Shown here: positions 1-8,850 of the stretch, in pieces
Numbering within the stretch: the stretch's first letter is position 1
How the letters are laid out: each line of letters begins with the position of its first letter
Assembly: GCF_019511525.1 (NCBI RefSeq)
Contig: NZ_JAEUAT010000023.1
Span: 36,449 to 100,448, forward strand
DNA length: 64,000 nucleotides
Direction: 5' to 3'
Source of the DNA: Rhizobium cauense
Lineage (GTDB): Bacteria; Pseudomonadota; Alphaproteobacteria; Rhizobiales; Rhizobiaceae
Program-made: the position numbers and the translations under genes
The notes under the pieces: generated by a model
Told to the model about the DNA's origin: nothing
What the model saw: the letters and a program-made list of their open reading frames with translations, nothing else
Database searches by the model: none

Positions 1-98
1 ATGCCCGATGCAGCATGCAATTCGTAAAGCTGCAGTGTGATCATGGCTTCGAGGACGAGCAGGGCGCACGCGGCAGCGACTACGGTTTCCTTCAACAT
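1..98 (-). CDS. small membrane protein, 3' end outside window
   Basis: Reading on the minus strand from an ATG at 98 gives a hydrophobic N-terminus (MLKETVVAAACALLVLEAM...) that runs off the window edge after 32 codons. A GGAGG stands 5 nt upstream of the ATG, and a stress-type promoter lies 26 bp further up. It is probably a short single-pass membrane or exported protein of unknown function. Only the start is visible. Confidence 0.55.
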   Translation of the reverse strand, partial: MLKETVVAAACALLVLEAMITLQLYELHAASG

Positions 99-123
99 CG
101 AGACCTCCGGAAGATTGCCACGA

Positions 124-148
124 AACGTTGTCGGGGCCGCGAAGTTCC
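124..148 (-). promoter_or_regulatory. EcfG/RpoE2-type promoter
   Basis: GGAAC, 16-nt spacer, CGTT on the minus strand, pointing at the small membrane protein starting at 98. This is the full general-stress consensus. Confidence 0.7.
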
Positions 149-214
149 CTGGGGCATCGACGAGGCCAGCGCTTTACTGTGTCCGGGGTGGCCTACACCG
201 GTAGAGCAATACAG

Positions 215-239
215 GGAACTTCCTGAATCGGCGTCCGTT
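215..239 (+). promoter_or_regulatory. EcfG/RpoE2-type promoter
   Basis: GGAAC, 16-nt spacer, CGTT, 33 bp before the GTG of the DUF3606 remnant. It diverges from the promoter at 124-148. Confidence 0.7.
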
Positions 240-271
240 TTGGTCGTATTACACCGAAAGGAGCTATTACA

Positions 272-448
272 GTGTCAACAACATCCCGAGGACGGGCACA
301 GGATCGCGCACGCGTCGCAGGCAGCCAGGACCACGAAGTGAACAATCTGGCGTAGAAGGAAGGTGTTTCCAAACAGACTGTCAAGACGGCGGTAAAGAAG
401 GCTGGCAATTCGCGCAAAAAAGTTCAGGTTGAAGTCGACCATAGCTGA
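272..448 (+). pseudogene. DUF3606-like small stress protein with in-frame stop
   Basis: The frame from GTG 272 (GAAAGGAG upstream) reads a DUF3606-like protein: RAQDRARV, then DHEVNNLA, then KEGVSKQTVKTAVKKAG, ending at TGA 446-448 after 58 codons. A TAG at 353-355 interrupts the frame between the two halves, where family members keep reading. Both halves, the ribosome site and the promoter are intact, so the inactivation looks recent. Family assignment is by pattern only. Confidence 0.65.
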
Positions 449-592
449 TTGACAGCGGAAGGGGTTTAGCAACGTTGAAGCTTCACTGCACGGACGCGGC
501 TCTCAGGTGGACTCGGGAGTCATTTGACCGATCGCCTCAGGGTGTTCGCGATACGTCCGTAGTGTCCGCCTTGGGACTGAAGTCCCAGTAAA

Positions 593-618
593 GGAACCCT
601 TGCACCAACAGGCGCGTT
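593..618 (+). promoter_or_regulatory. EcfG/RpoE2-type promoter
   Basis: GGAAC, 17-nt spacer, CGTT, 29 bp before the ATG of the iron-permease-like gene at 647. Confidence 0.72.
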
Positions 619-646
619 CTGATCGGCCGGGCAAAAGAGGTTCCAA

Positions 647-1063
647 ATGAGCGACAACACCGCATCGAAACTATTCTCCAAGTTCGCGACTGCCATTGCC
701 GGCTTTTCTGGAAAGCCGGTGACCTTCGTTCTCGCTGTCGTTTTGGTTCTGGTGTGGGCAGTTTCCGGCCCGTTCTTCGACTACAGCGAGACCTGGCAGC
801 TCGTCATCAACACGAGCACAACGATCGTCACCTTCCTAATGGTCTTTGTCCTCCAGAACTCCCAGAACCGCGACGGCAAGGCCGTGCAGGCGAAGCTGGA
901 CGAGCTCATCCTGACATCTCAGGCCCAGAATAAGTTCGTGGGGATCGAGAAGCTCGATGAGCAGCAGCTGCGCGAGCTGAGCCAAAAGCTGGCCCAGAGG
1001 GCCGAGTGTGTCGACGAGGTTGCCGAGGACAAGGCAGGCAGACGCGAGCGCAAACCTGCGTGA
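647..1063 (+). CDS. low-affinity iron permease family membrane protein
   Basis: A 138-residue protein with two hydrophobic segments (about residues 25-45 and 55-75), the loop motif GPFFDYSETWQL, and a charged C-terminus including QNSQNRDGKAVQAKLDEL. This layout is typical of the small bacterial proteins grouped with the yeast Fet4 low-affinity iron permease; iron transport by the bacterial members is not well established. AGAGG precedes the ATG and a full stress-type promoter lies just upstream. A shorter paralogue lies at 5804-6124. Confidence 0.8.
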   Translation: MSDNTASKLFSKFATAIAGFSGKPVTFVLAVVLVLVWAVSGPFFDYSETWQLVINTSTTIVTFLMVFVLQNSQNRDGKAVQAKLDELILTSQAQNKFVGIEKLDEQQLRELSQKLAQRAECVDEVAEDKAGRRERKPA

Positions 1064-1260
1064 TGCCTCTATCTATGAGGGGGATTGATACGAGATACTC
1101 CTCGGTGACCGGTGTTATGTCCTGATCATCACGCGTGAGTTCCTGGGCGCATCGCTGATCTGAACACATACGACGCGACGCCTTGTGCTCTATCGCTGGG
1201 TACCAAGGCACTCGTCGTGTCCGTTGACGATCACCATTCACCGGTTGACGTTCCGTGTCA

Positions 1261-1806
1261 TCACGTGGCGCGCGGCGGCCTCGGCTGGTATCGATCACGG
1301 CACCAGATGGGGTGAGAGATGCTATCGCTCGCCACGAGGTCATCGCATGCCATGCTGGAAGAAAGTCCGCTCCAGTCGTGGTTGAAACCGACAAAGGCGA
1401 GGCGTGTGTTGCAGCGAATAGGGGCGATATCGCCCAGGTCGGCAACGATGTCTACGAAGAAGATCTCGGGGTCGCGGGCCGAGTACTTGAGAATTTCTGC
1501 AGCGATAGTCGATACGCTTGTGCACACGCCCCGGTAAAAAGCTATTTCGCCGTTCTCGGCGAACTCAGCGAAGGCTGCTACCGCAACGTGAGCGGACAGA
1601 GGAGCCATTGTACCTGTTGGGCCGTCGAACCTTTGCCCATTGCCGCTTGCGACATGGGCATGACAACTACCACTGAACTGATAGAAGATTGCCTGCCTCG
1701 TGAAGTACTCGGCAATCCAGCGCCATTCGAACTCGACAGCGTTAGGGCGCCGGTAGTTGTCAATTTCAGCCAGAATCTCATTAAAAGCTCGCCTCGCCTT
1801 AGCCAT
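1261..1806 (-). CDS. uncharacterised 181-residue protein
   Basis: Starts MAKARRAFNEILAEIDNY at ATG 1806, with GAGGAG seven bases upstream; a longer reading to 1860 lacks a ribosome site. The middle has ordinary protein composition (EFEWRWIAEYFTRQAIFYQF, EILKYSARDPEIFFVDIVADLG), but the last ~20 residues are rich in Arg/Pro and may be altered. I do not recognise the family. A long plus-strand frame over the same bases looks like a shadow. It diverges from the DUF2231 gene at 2079. Confidence 0.5.
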   Translation of the reverse strand: MAKARRAFNEILAEIDNYRRPNAVEFEWRWIAEYFTRQAIFYQFSGSCHAHVASGNGQRFDGPTGTMAPLSAHVAVAAFAEFAENGEIAFYRGVCTSVSTIAAEILKYSARDPEIFFVDIVADLGDIAPIRCNTRLAFVGFNHDWSGLSSSMACDDLVASDSISHPIWCRDRYQPRPPRAT

Positions 1807-2004
1807 CTGCTTCTCCTCAAAAACCGAAGCCAGACGGCTTGCGAAAGTTCCCGATGGCACGCGACAGTCAGCTGGATTTCCTGGTCAGATGACCAGGGGG
1901 CCTTGCAGTTTGGTGAAGCGTCCTTTGAGATGGGGGCTTCGAGGGCCGATTGATGGACCCGCGTCGTCCGGTTAAGACACCTCCACGACATGTCAAGCTC
2001 AAAT

Positions 2005-2029
2005 GGAACAGTAAAGAGTGTGGCTTGTT
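2005..2029 (+). promoter_or_regulatory. EcfG/RpoE2-type promoter, TGTT variant
   Basis: GGAAC, 16-nt spacer, TGTT, 50 bp before the DUF2231 start at 2079. The first base of the -10 departs from CGTT. Confidence 0.5.
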
Positions 2030-2078
2030 AGGCGCCGTGGCTGTGCAAACCGTGATCGGCCATCTGCTGGAGGCTGAG

Positions 2079-2522
2079 ATGAATCCCAAGAGTACATTAA
2101 GTATCGCTGGTCATCCTGTTCACCCAATGTTGGTGCCCTTTCCAATTGCCTTTTTCGTTGGAGCATTGCTCACAGACATTGTTCATACGCAGTCTGATGA
2201 CCCTTTCTGGCCCTCTGCATCGAGTTGGCTCCTTGGCGCGGGTCTTATCTCAGCAATTTTAGCTGCGCTTTCTGGGCTAACAGATTTCCTTGGTGAGGCC
2301 CGCATTCGCTCTTTGCGAGCCGCCTGGTATCACATGCTGGGCAACGTCGCGCTCGTTGCCATTGAGGCATTCAATTTGTGGCGTCGCGTAGCAGACGGTT
2401 TGGATTTCGTAATTCCGATGGGCTTGGTGCTCTCCCTCGTGGCGACAGTTGTCCTACTTTTTAATGGGTGGAAGGGATGGGAGATGGTCTATCGGCATCG
2501 AGTTGGCATCAGCGACAAGTAG
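2079..2522 (+). CDS. DUF2231 family integral membrane protein
   Basis: A 147-residue protein starting MNPKSTLSIAGHPVHPMLVPFPIAFF, the signature opening of DUF2231, with four hydrophobic segments. The start at 2079 is chosen because GGAGG lies 5 nt upstream and the family begins at this point. Function is unknown; members often sit near stress or redox genes. A diverged member lies at 19060-19494 in the second oxidase operon. Confidence 0.85.
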   Translation: MNPKSTLSIAGHPVHPMLVPFPIAFFVGALLTDIVHTQSDDPFWPSASSWLLGAGLISAILAALSGLTDFLGEARIRSLRAAWYHMLGNVALVAIEAFNLWRRVADGLDFVIPMGLVLSLVATVVLLFNGWKGWEMVYRHRVGISDK

Positions 2523-2620
2523 CAGCTTCGAGTGGCACGGCTGCGGCGCAAACGCTTTATCGCAGGGGCCAGGCTGTGCTTGCGAGAGGATGGCGAACCA
2601 AGACAGGACGGACAGAGCAA

Positions 2621-2905
2621 ATGACATTCCCGACAATACGCATTTCCGGCATGGTAGCTGAAGATCAGCTTGATATGATCGAAAGCATCTGTTCTGAAAT
2701 CGCTTCACAGCCATGGTTCCTAGACGATGAGGACCGCAAGCGGGAATTCGTCGGGCGCGTTGTTTTCATCTTCTCTCGTGGAATGGTCGAGCGTGAAAGG
2801 CTGAGGAGCTACGCGATGGTTCTCGCTAAAGCCCGCTATGAGCGATCAGATGGGTCCAAACAGCGCATCAACAATGTCATCAAATTCAACAGGCTTGTTC
2901 AGTAG
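2621..2905 (+). CDS. small hypothetical protein
   Basis: A 94-residue acidic/basic soluble protein (MTFPTIRISGMVAEDQLDMIESICSEIAS... ending NNVIKFNRLVQ). The ribosome site is weak. I do not recognise a domain. Its last 60 bp overlap the 3' end of the convergent receiver-domain gene. Confidence 0.55.
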   Translation: MTFPTIRISGMVAEDQLDMIESICSEIASQPWFLDDEDRKREFVGRVVFIFSRGMVERERLRSYAMVLAKARYERSDGSKQRINNVIKFNRLVQ

Positions 2906-3205
2906 ACGATATCCGTTGAACCTGCCTGGAACACGCATCCGATCCCCAGTCGAAGCAAAGACAAATGGCGTTTCTCTGGCTGAAAGAGCATCAGCGATGA
3001 GGTAGGCATTTTCCGCACCCAGGCGGATATCCAGGAGCGCCGCATCCATACATTCAGTTGCAATAAGCTCCAGCGTCAATTTTACATTCGATACTGGCCC
3101 GACGATTGTGCTTCCGTGCGCTATGAATTCAGCACACAGCTCAGCATCGAGAAAGAAGTCATCCTCCACAACGAGAATAACTTTGCCGAGAAGCAGATTG
3201 TCCAT
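2846..3205 (-). CDS. stand-alone response-regulator receiver domain protein
   Basis: About 119 residues from ATG 3205 (AGGTG upstream). The fold signature is complete: KVILVVEDDFFLDAEL (acidic pocket), ALLDIRLG (phospho-acceptor Asp), a Ser/Thr after PFVFAS, and LLNKPVE (conserved Lys-Pro). There is no output domain, so it likely acts by protein contact, as single-domain regulators do in the alphaproteobacterial stress pathway. A longer frame to 3292 would start upstream of the predicted promoter at 3236-3260, which favours the short start. Sensor partner not visible. Confidence 0.82.
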   Translation of the reverse strand: MDNLLLGKVILVVEDDFFLDAELCAEFIAHGSTIVGPVSNVKLTLELIATECMDAALLDIRLGAENAYLIADALSARETPFVFASTGDRMRVPGRFNGYRLLNKPVEFDDIVDALFGPI

Positions 3206-3235
3206 ACAGGCACCTGTAGGCATGGATGACATTGA

Positions 3236-3260
3236 AACTGTGCTCGTGCTGTTCTGTTCC
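3236..3260 (-). promoter_or_regulatory. EcfG/RpoE2-type promoter, AGTT variant
   Basis: On the minus strand GGAAC, 16-nt spacer, AGTT, 31 bp before the receiver-domain ATG at 3205. Confidence 0.5.
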
Positions 3261-3405
3261 TTTCGATCATGGCTGTTTACATCACAATTCATCGGCCATG
3301 GCTGTTATTGCCCAAGGTAGGACGGTGCTCTCATAGAAGCCCGCTCACTTTCGCCCGCGTTGACGATCAAGATTTCTTCCTCCCAGGAAAAGGAGGATAA
3401 AACAG

Positions 3406-3591
3406 ATGAAGTTCGCTTTTGTAGCAACGAGGCTGGCTGTCATCCTTATCGCTGCGGATGCTGCATGTTCCTGCCAACCTTCGAAGCGCCCGAGCGGTCA
3501 CCATATAGTCTTGCGCGGTCGGATCGCTTGCACGACTCCCTGGGAACAATCTGAGGTGTCTGCGGTTCTGCGCCACGCAAAGTGGAGGTAA
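3406..3591 (+). CDS. small exported protein of 61 residues
   Basis: Starts MKFAFVATRLAVILIAADAAC, a plausible signal sequence; a Cys after DAA could be a weak lipobox. AGGAGG lies 9 nt before the ATG, a strong ribosome site. The stop overlaps the start region of the metallo-hydrolase. The mature part has a CTTPWE stretch but no domain I know. Confidence 0.55.
   Translation: MKFAFVATRLAVILIAADAACSCQPSKRPSGHHIVLRGRIACTTPWEQSEVSAVLRHAKWR
3543..3567 (+). promoter_or_regulatory. EcfG/RpoE2-type promoter, GGTT variant
   Basis: GGAAC, 16-nt spacer, GGTT inside the end of the preceding small gene and 26 bp before the metallo-hydrolase start. Confidence 0.42.
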
Positions 3592-3593
3592 TG

Positions 3594-4484
3594 ATGCCGC
3601 AACAGATTCCGCTGAACAGCAGCAACCGGTCTAAGGAAGTTGACCGTGACGATGATACTCGGGAGATTGTGACTGACCTCGCCTATCTTCGAACCGTGAT
3701 GGTGAACGTGATCTTCTTCGGCCTCCCGAATGCAGGAGACCGCAACTGGGTCCTCATCGACACGGGCATTCTGGGCGCGAAGTCCGCGATCAAGATCGCC
3801 GCGGAAAAGAGATTCGGTGAGGGAGCCAGGCCAGCGGCGATCGTTCTAACACACGGACACTTTGATCATGTCGGCACTTTGGAAGGGCTCCTAGAAGAAT
3901 GGAAGGATACACCTGTATACGCCCATCCACTGGAACAACCTTACCTGACAGGTCAGGCAGCCTATCCAGAGGGAGATCCGACTGTTGGTGGGGGATTGAT
4001 GGCGAAGATGTCGGGTTTATTGCCTACTCATCCCATCGATGTCTCGGCTAACCTGCATACTCTGGCCGAAGATGGTTCACTTCCCGCAATGCCGGGATGG
4101 CGGTGGCTTCATACGCCTGGCCACTGCCCCGGCCACATTTCCCTATGGCGCGAAAGTGACCGCACCCTTATCGCGGGCGACGCCGTCATTACGACAGCGG
4201 CCGAATCCGCTTACGCGACAGCTTTTCAAACGCCGGAACTGCACGGCCCACCGAAGTATTTTACGATCGACTGGGAGCAGTCCCGCTCCTCCGTTAGAAC
4301 GCTAGCAGCGCTCAGACCGGATCTCTTGATCGCTGGTCACGGACGCGCGATGTCTGGCGCCGAGATGACAAAGGCTCTTTCACTCTTGGCAGAAAATTTC
4401 GATCGCGTGGCAGTTCCTGAAGAAGGGCGTTACGTTTCCCATCCTGCTAAGGTAAGTGATGGCTCCGCTTACGTAGGGAAATAG
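3594..4484 (+). CDS. MBL-fold metallo-hydrolase
   Basis: A 296-residue metallo-beta-lactamase-fold enzyme. The metal motif HGHFDH is at about residues 86-91; further ligands are in TPGHCPGH (about 181), the Asp of IAGDAV (about 202) and the His of LIAGHG (about 247). The fold suits a hydrolase of the glyoxalase II / lactonase type; substrate unknown. GGAGG lies 5 nt before ATG 3594; ATG 3591 or GTG 3582 are alternatives. It follows the small exported protein directly. Confidence 0.85.
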   Translation: MPQQIPLNSSNRSKEVDRDDDTREIVTDLAYLRTVMVNVIFFGLPNAGDRNWVLIDTGILGAKSAIKIAAEKRFGEGARPAAIVLTHGHFDHVGTLEGLLEEWKDTPVYAHPLEQPYLTGQAAYPEGDPTVGGGLMAKMSGLLPTHPIDVSANLHTLAEDGSLPAMPGWRWLHTPGHCPGHISLWRESDRTLIAGDAVITTAAESAYATAFQTPELHGPPKYFTIDWEQSRSSVRTLAALRPDLLIAGHGRAMSGAEMTKALSLLAENFDRVAVPEEGRYVSHPAKVSDGSAYVGK

Positions 4485-4591
4485 GATGCCCGATGCTTAA
4501 GGGGGCATGCCGATTGCCGGCAGCCTGTCACCGTCCGTACTATCGCAGCCGGTTACCTAAATGGCGAACTACCGTTCATCCGAAGTCGCTC

Positions 4592-4616
4592 GGAACAATG
4601 GAACTCTTACGGTGTT
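4592..4616 (+). promoter_or_regulatory. EcfG/RpoE2-type promoter, TGTT variant
   Basis: GGAAC, 16-nt spacer, TGTT, 21 bp before the DUF6894-like gene at 4638. Confidence 0.5.
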
Positions 4617-4637
4617 TGCGATTTGCAGGAGGCGCTG

Positions 4638-4877
4638 ATGGTTCGCTATTTTCTACATATCCGCGACGGAGAGAAACTTGAAAAAGACGCTGAAGGATCA
4701 GAGTTCGCATCTCTGGACCTTGCAATCGAGGAAGCTCGCATCGCCGCCCGCGAAATAATGGCTGAGAGAGTGCGGGCGGGCTACGAGCCGGACGGCCACT
4801 CATTTGAAATAACAACAGGTGAGGGCCAGATTGCTGCCACCGTGCCCTTTCGCTCAGCTTTGAAGCCTCTCGCCTGA
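4638..4877 (+). CDS. DUF6894-like small protein
   Basis: 79 residues beginning MVRYFLHIRDGEKLEKDAEGSEF and continuing LDLAIEEARIAAREIMAE, the pattern of a small rhizobial family (short beta segment with 'D.eG.ef..l..A..eA...a.e'). The start is fixed by AGGAGG 5 nt before ATG 4638. Function unknown; a stress-type promoter sits immediately upstream. Confidence 0.75.
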   Translation: MVRYFLHIRDGEKLEKDAEGSEFASLDLAIEEARIAAREIMAERVRAGYEPDGHSFEITTGEGQIAATVPFRSALKPLA

Positions 4878-5750
4878 ATGCTGTTGTTCCGGGAGGGAGC
4901 TGCTTCCTAGAGCGTTCCGAAGAAAATGCGAAATGCACCTTGTGGCACACCGTTAGCGCGGCATGATGGGTCCACCTGTGGTACCGAACAGACGATCGTC
5001 CTGTAGAGAATGAAGGGCGTCGCTGAAGCTCGGGCGCCTGACACAAAGCATGTCCGCACCAGGATGAGGAGGAAAGGACAAGCTGACGCTCCCACCGTGG
5101 CCAGCGACGCGAACGCAGCGAGGAGCCGGTGTTGGCAGCTCAACTCGCCGCGTGCATCACCGTCGCCGTGTGTAGAGGTCGGCGCCAGTGATCCAGATCG
5201 CAGGTAAAGCGGCCGGCCCAGTTACAGCAGCACTGCTCGTCGTGAGCCGACCTGCGCCGGTCGTTTGGGGAACGGGCCCGGCGCAAGTCTATATCTGGTG
5301 GCTTTGGTCGACGGTTTCTATGTCTGCAAACGTACCATGTGAAGCGAACTTGCGCCCCCGCATCACAAAGACAGCGAGCAACGGCGCCCAACGAGATTTG
5401 CTGGAACTTCAAAAATCGTTCGGCCTGGGAGGCGGCGCTGGGTTCACTGACGCTTGCTCTAACCCGCGTCTTGGTTCGACATGATGTTCAATAAACGGAC
5501 CAAGGTAGCGACTTGGAGCTGAGTTTATCAGGAGAAAAGGCTTGGCCCGTCATTGATCCCGCCTTGGTGCCTTTCTAGCCGTTAAAGCTATGCCCAGTAG
5601 TCAACCGTCTACGAGCACTGTTTCCATCAAGTGGCAACGGAAGCGCGTGCGAGCGATGGGTGCACCGCTGTCATGGCTCTTGCAAGTTTGCGTGGCGAGC
5701 AAAAGGAATTTGTCGATGTCGCACTTGAAACTGGGCACTTCGCCAAATGC
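4878..5750. other. long non-coding stretch
   Basis: No frame here combines a ribosome site with protein-like composition. The candidates near 5140-5484 on either strand are rich in Arg, Cys and Trp and look non-coding. I see no tRNA, terminator array or clear repeat. Confidence 0.5.
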
Positions 5751-5775
5751 GGAACTCGAATGGTAGATGCAGGTT
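5751..5775 (+). promoter_or_regulatory. EcfG/RpoE2-type promoter, GGTT variant
   Basis: GGAAC, 16-nt spacer, GGTT, 28 bp before the second iron-permease-like gene. Confidence 0.5.
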
Positions 5776-5803
5776 CGGCTCCGGTAACCGATGGAGAACA
5801 GGC

Positions 5804-6124
5804 ATGCAATGGCACTCACTTCTGACACATCTGGGAACCTGGACTGCTCGACCATGGGCTTTCCTGATCGTCGCGCTGTATACGAGCGGGTGGCTTCTCC
5901 ACAGTCCTGAGACGCTGGAGTGGCATGGCGTTGCCACGCTTGCTACCTGGTCGATGACTTTATTTATACAGCGCGCGGAACACCGCGATACCCAGGCAAT
6001 CCATGCCAAGCTCGACGAACTGCTTTGCGTGCAAGGTGAAGCGAGAAGTGACCTGACACGATTGGACGAGAAGGAGCCGGAGGAGATCGAGCGCTTTCGG
6101 GAGGTGGATAGGACAGAAGAGTAA
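5804..6124 (+). CDS. low-affinity iron permease family protein, short paralogue
   Basis: 106 residues from ATG 5804 (GGAG upstream). It has one clear hydrophobic segment (ARPWAFLIVALYTSGWLL), a second shorter one (GVATLATWSMTLFIQ), and then the family tail QRAEHRDTQAIHAKLDELL, which parallels QNSQNRDGKAVQAKLDEL of the 647-1063 protein. Role in iron transport is inferred from family only. Confidence 0.75.
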   Translation: MQWHSLLTHLGTWTARPWAFLIVALYTSGWLLHSPETLEWHGVATLATWSMTLFIQRAEHRDTQAIHAKLDELLCVQGEARSDLTRLDEKEPEEIERFREVDRTEE

Positions 6125-6342
6125 TTTTCTTTGGAAGCATAAGCGGCTTGGAGACGGGAATTGAGTGGTGGCAGAAACAAAATTTGCGCTGTCGCGTCGG
6201 CCATTCCAGCATCGCGCCCGATAGTTGCTCCCCAAAAAAAATGTTGAGCTGAGGCTCGTTGAACGCCGGTGGGAGTGGGTGGTCCGACGGGGCGCGTAGA
6301 CCCAAAAAGTCAGCGCCCAAGCTAGTGCTTTGGGAGCATCAT

Positions 6343-6367
6343 GGAACTCTAGAAGTCAATTTAGGTT
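6343..6367 (+). promoter_or_regulatory. EcfG/RpoE2-type promoter ahead of the YdeP-oxidase operon
   Basis: GGAAC, 16-nt spacer, GGTT, 70 bp before ATG 6438. It is the only promoter-like match I found for the eight closely spaced genes that follow. Confidence 0.5.
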
Positions 6368-6437
6368 TTGATAGGCCTGAGCATCAGCGTTGGTTCCGGC
6401 ATGTAAGCTGCAACAGACTGCGGAGCATCCACAAAAC

Positions 6438-8840
6438 ATGACAAAAAATCCAAAACGAAGACCAAAGATTGGCTTTGACAGCGGTCCGGCCGGCGGTTGG
6501 GGCTCGGCTAAATCGGTCAGTGAAGTGTTGCTCAGAGAGCACGTGCCTCTCTCAGGCCCCACGCTACTTGCCGAGCAGAATAAGCCCGATGGCTACATGT
6601 GTGTAAGTTGCGCCTGGGCAAAGCCGGCAAAGACGCATCCCTTGGAATTCTGCGAGAACGGAGCGAAGGCTACAGCCTGGGAGGTGACAAGCCGCCGCGC
6701 CGATCGCGCCTTCTTCGAGGCCCATACACTGGCGGAGCTGGAAAGCTGGCGAGATCACGATCTTGAGGAGCAGGGCAGACTCACGCACCCCATGCGGTGG
6801 GATAGTGAAGGCGACAAGTACGTCCCGGTTGACTGGGAGGAGGCGTTTGAAGAAATAGGCCGCGAGTTGCGTGGAATATCCCCAAAACAGGCGGAATTTT
6901 ACACTTCAGGCCGCGCCTCACTTGAGACGTCCTATATGTATCAGTTGATGGCCCGGATTTATGGCAGCAATAACCTGCCTGACTCTTCCAACATGTGTCA
7001 CGAAAGCTCATCGGTCGGATTGCCCGAAAGCATCGGTGCGTCCGTTGGAACCGCAATCCTTTCCGATTTCCAGAACTGCGATTGCATCTTTTATATCGCG
7101 CAAAACGTGGGCACTTCATCGCCTCGGCTGCTGCACGATCTGCAGGATGCAGTGGACCGCGGCGTGAAGGTTGTAACGTTCAACCTTCTGAAAGAGCCTG
7201 GACTGGAGCGTTTCATTAATCCCCAGGCACCCAGCGAGATGCTGACGGGGAAGGAGACACCGATCTCCTCCAACTACTATCAGGTGAAGAGTGGCGGCGA
7301 TATTGCCGCAATATTTGGCATTTCCAAAGCTTTGATCGAAGCCGATGACGCCTTGCATGCAGCGGGGATAACCAAAGTTTCTGGCTCTGATGCGGAACCT
7401 GACGATCCTTCGAACGCGGCGGCTATTGCGTTTGCGGCATCAATCGCAGCAGCCGACAAGAAACACGTTCTGGACCACGACTTCATCAGCACCCACACCG
7501 CGGGCTTTGAGGAATTTGCGGCTGCGGCGCGTCAGTATCAATGGGAGGATCTAGAACGGGTTTCCGGTCTTACCAGGCAGCAGATGATCGAGGCCGCCGG
7601 TATTTATGCGGCTTCCGACGCCGTTCTGATAGTATACGGCATGGGCCTGACCCAGCATCTGATGGGAGTCGAGAATGTTCACATGGTTGCAAACCTTGCC
7701 CTGCTGCGGGGGAACATAGGCAAGCCGGGTGCCAATATCTGTGCCGTGCGAGGCCATTCCAATGTCCAGGGACAAAGGACGGTCGGGATTACCGAAAAGC
7801 CCGGGCTGGTTCCCCTCGACAAGCTGAAGGAGCTTTACAAATTCGAGCCGCCCCGATGGGAGGGGCATACGACTGTGGATACCTGCAAGTCGATCATAGA
7901 AGGCGAGACAAAGGCGTTTATCAGCCTCGGCGGAAATTTCCTCCGCGCCGCGCCTGAAACCGGGGCGATGGAAGCGGCATGGCGTAAATTGCGGTTGACG
8001 GTACAGATAGCTACCAAGCTCAACCGCAGCCATGTCATCCATGGCGAGATCGCATATCTATTGCCTTGTCTGGGGCGCATCGAAATTGATGAACAGGCGA
8101 GCGGGCCTCAGGCGGTTTCAATGGAAAGTTCCATCGCACATTTTCATGGATCAAGGGGTAAGGCAAAACCCGCCAGTCCAGAGCTCCTTTCCGAACCGGC
8201 GATCGTGGCGGGCATAGCCAAGGCGACACTGACCCAAGGGGAGGTGCCATGGGATCAATGGGTCGGTGATTATGCGCTGATCCGTGAGGCGATCGAGCAA
8301 ACCTATCCGGAAACGTTCAAGGATTTCAACAAGCGTCTGTTTCAGCCCGGAGGCATCCCGCGTCCACTGCCCGCCAGGGAGCGAAAATGGGTGACGCAGA
8401 GTGGCAAGGCCAACTTCCTGACGCCTCCGCGGCTTTTCCCGGAACTGCCGGAGGAGGCACACGCTGAAGGAGTACTCCATCTTTCTACTCTTCGCTCCAA
8501 CGATCAGTTCAACACTACGATCTACGGCTATAGCGACCGGTTCCGTGGCATCGATGGCACGCGGCAAGTCGTGTTTATGAATGGAAAGGACATAGCAAGG
8601 CTTGGGTTTGCAGCGGGCGATGTCGTCGACCTTGTAACTGCCATGGAGTCTCAAAAACGACGGGAAGTTAAGGGCTTCCGGGTTGTTGAATATCAAATCC
8701 CCGAAGGATGTTGTGCAGCTTATTACCCGGAGACCAATCCGCTGTTCCCGCTGAGCCATCACAGCCCAAAGGCCAAGACACCATCCTACAAGCTCTTGCC
8801 CGTTCGCTTAACCCGGTCTGATAGAATGCCTTTCAATTGA
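6438..8840 (+). CDS. YdeP/FdhF-family molybdopterin oxidoreductase
   Basis: About 800 residues. The N-terminal PAGGWGSAKSVSEVLLREH and YMCVSCAWAKP match the YdeP branch of formate-dehydrogenase-like proteins. The SNMCHES segment (about residue 193) aligns with the RVCHSP loop that supplies the molybdenum-ligating Cys. The usual MGLTQHLMGVENVHMVANLALLRGN pterin region and a C-terminal molybdopterin-binding domain follow. YdeP proteins lack demonstrated formate dehydrogenase activity, so the substrate is open. ATG 6438 is chosen because the family starts near here; the ribosome site is weak. It ends 10 bp before the cytochrome gene, so it is probably cotranscribed with the oxidase. Confidence 0.85.
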   Translation: MTKNPKRRPKIGFDSGPAGGWGSAKSVSEVLLREHVPLSGPTLLAEQNKPDGYMCVSCAWAKPAKTHPLEFCENGAKATAWEVTSRRADRAFFEAHTLAELESWRDHDLEEQGRLTHPMRWDSEGDKYVPVDWEEAFEEIGRELRGISPKQAEFYTSGRASLETSYMYQLMARIYGSNNLPDSSNMCHESSSVGLPESIGASVGTAILSDFQNCDCIFYIAQNVGTSSPRLLHDLQDAVDRGVKVVTFNLLKEPGLERFINPQAPSEMLTGKETPISSNYYQVKSGGDIAAIFGISKALIEADDALHAAGITKVSGSDAEPDDPSNAAAIAFAASIAAADKKHVLDHDFISTHTAGFEEFAAAARQYQWEDLERVSGLTRQQMIEAAGIYAASDAVLIVYGMGLTQHLMGVENVHMVANLALLRGNIGKPGANICAVRGHSNVQGQRTVGITEKPGLVPLDKLKELYKFEPPRWEGHTTVDTCKSIIEGETKAFISLGGNFLRAAPETGAMEAAWRKLRLTVQIATKLNRSHVIHGEIAYLLPCLGRIEIDEQASGPQAVSMESSIAHFHGSRGKAKPASPELLSEPAIVAGIAKATLTQGEVPWDQWVGDYALIREAIEQTYPETFKDFNKRLFQPGGIPRPLPARERKWVTQSGKANFLTPPRLFPELPEEAHAEGVLHLSTLRSNDQFNTTIYGYSDRFRGIDGTRQVVFMNGKDIARLGFAAGDVVDLVTAMESQKRREVKGFRVVEYQIPEGCCAAYYPETNPLFPLSHHSPKAKTPSYKLLPVRLTRSDRMPFN

Positions 8841-8850
8841 AGGATGGAGC

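Noticed and set aside
1820..1850. GGAAC on the minus strand above the gene at 1806
   Set aside because: The -10 would be GCTT, lacking the GTT found at all other sites.
1255..1953. 232-residue plus-strand frame
   Set aside because: Overlaps the minus-strand gene at 1261-1806, which has a good ribosome site and better composition.
5140..5484. Opposing 90-98-residue frames
   Set aside because: Low-complexity Arg/Cys/Trp content and no ribosome site; treated as non-coding.
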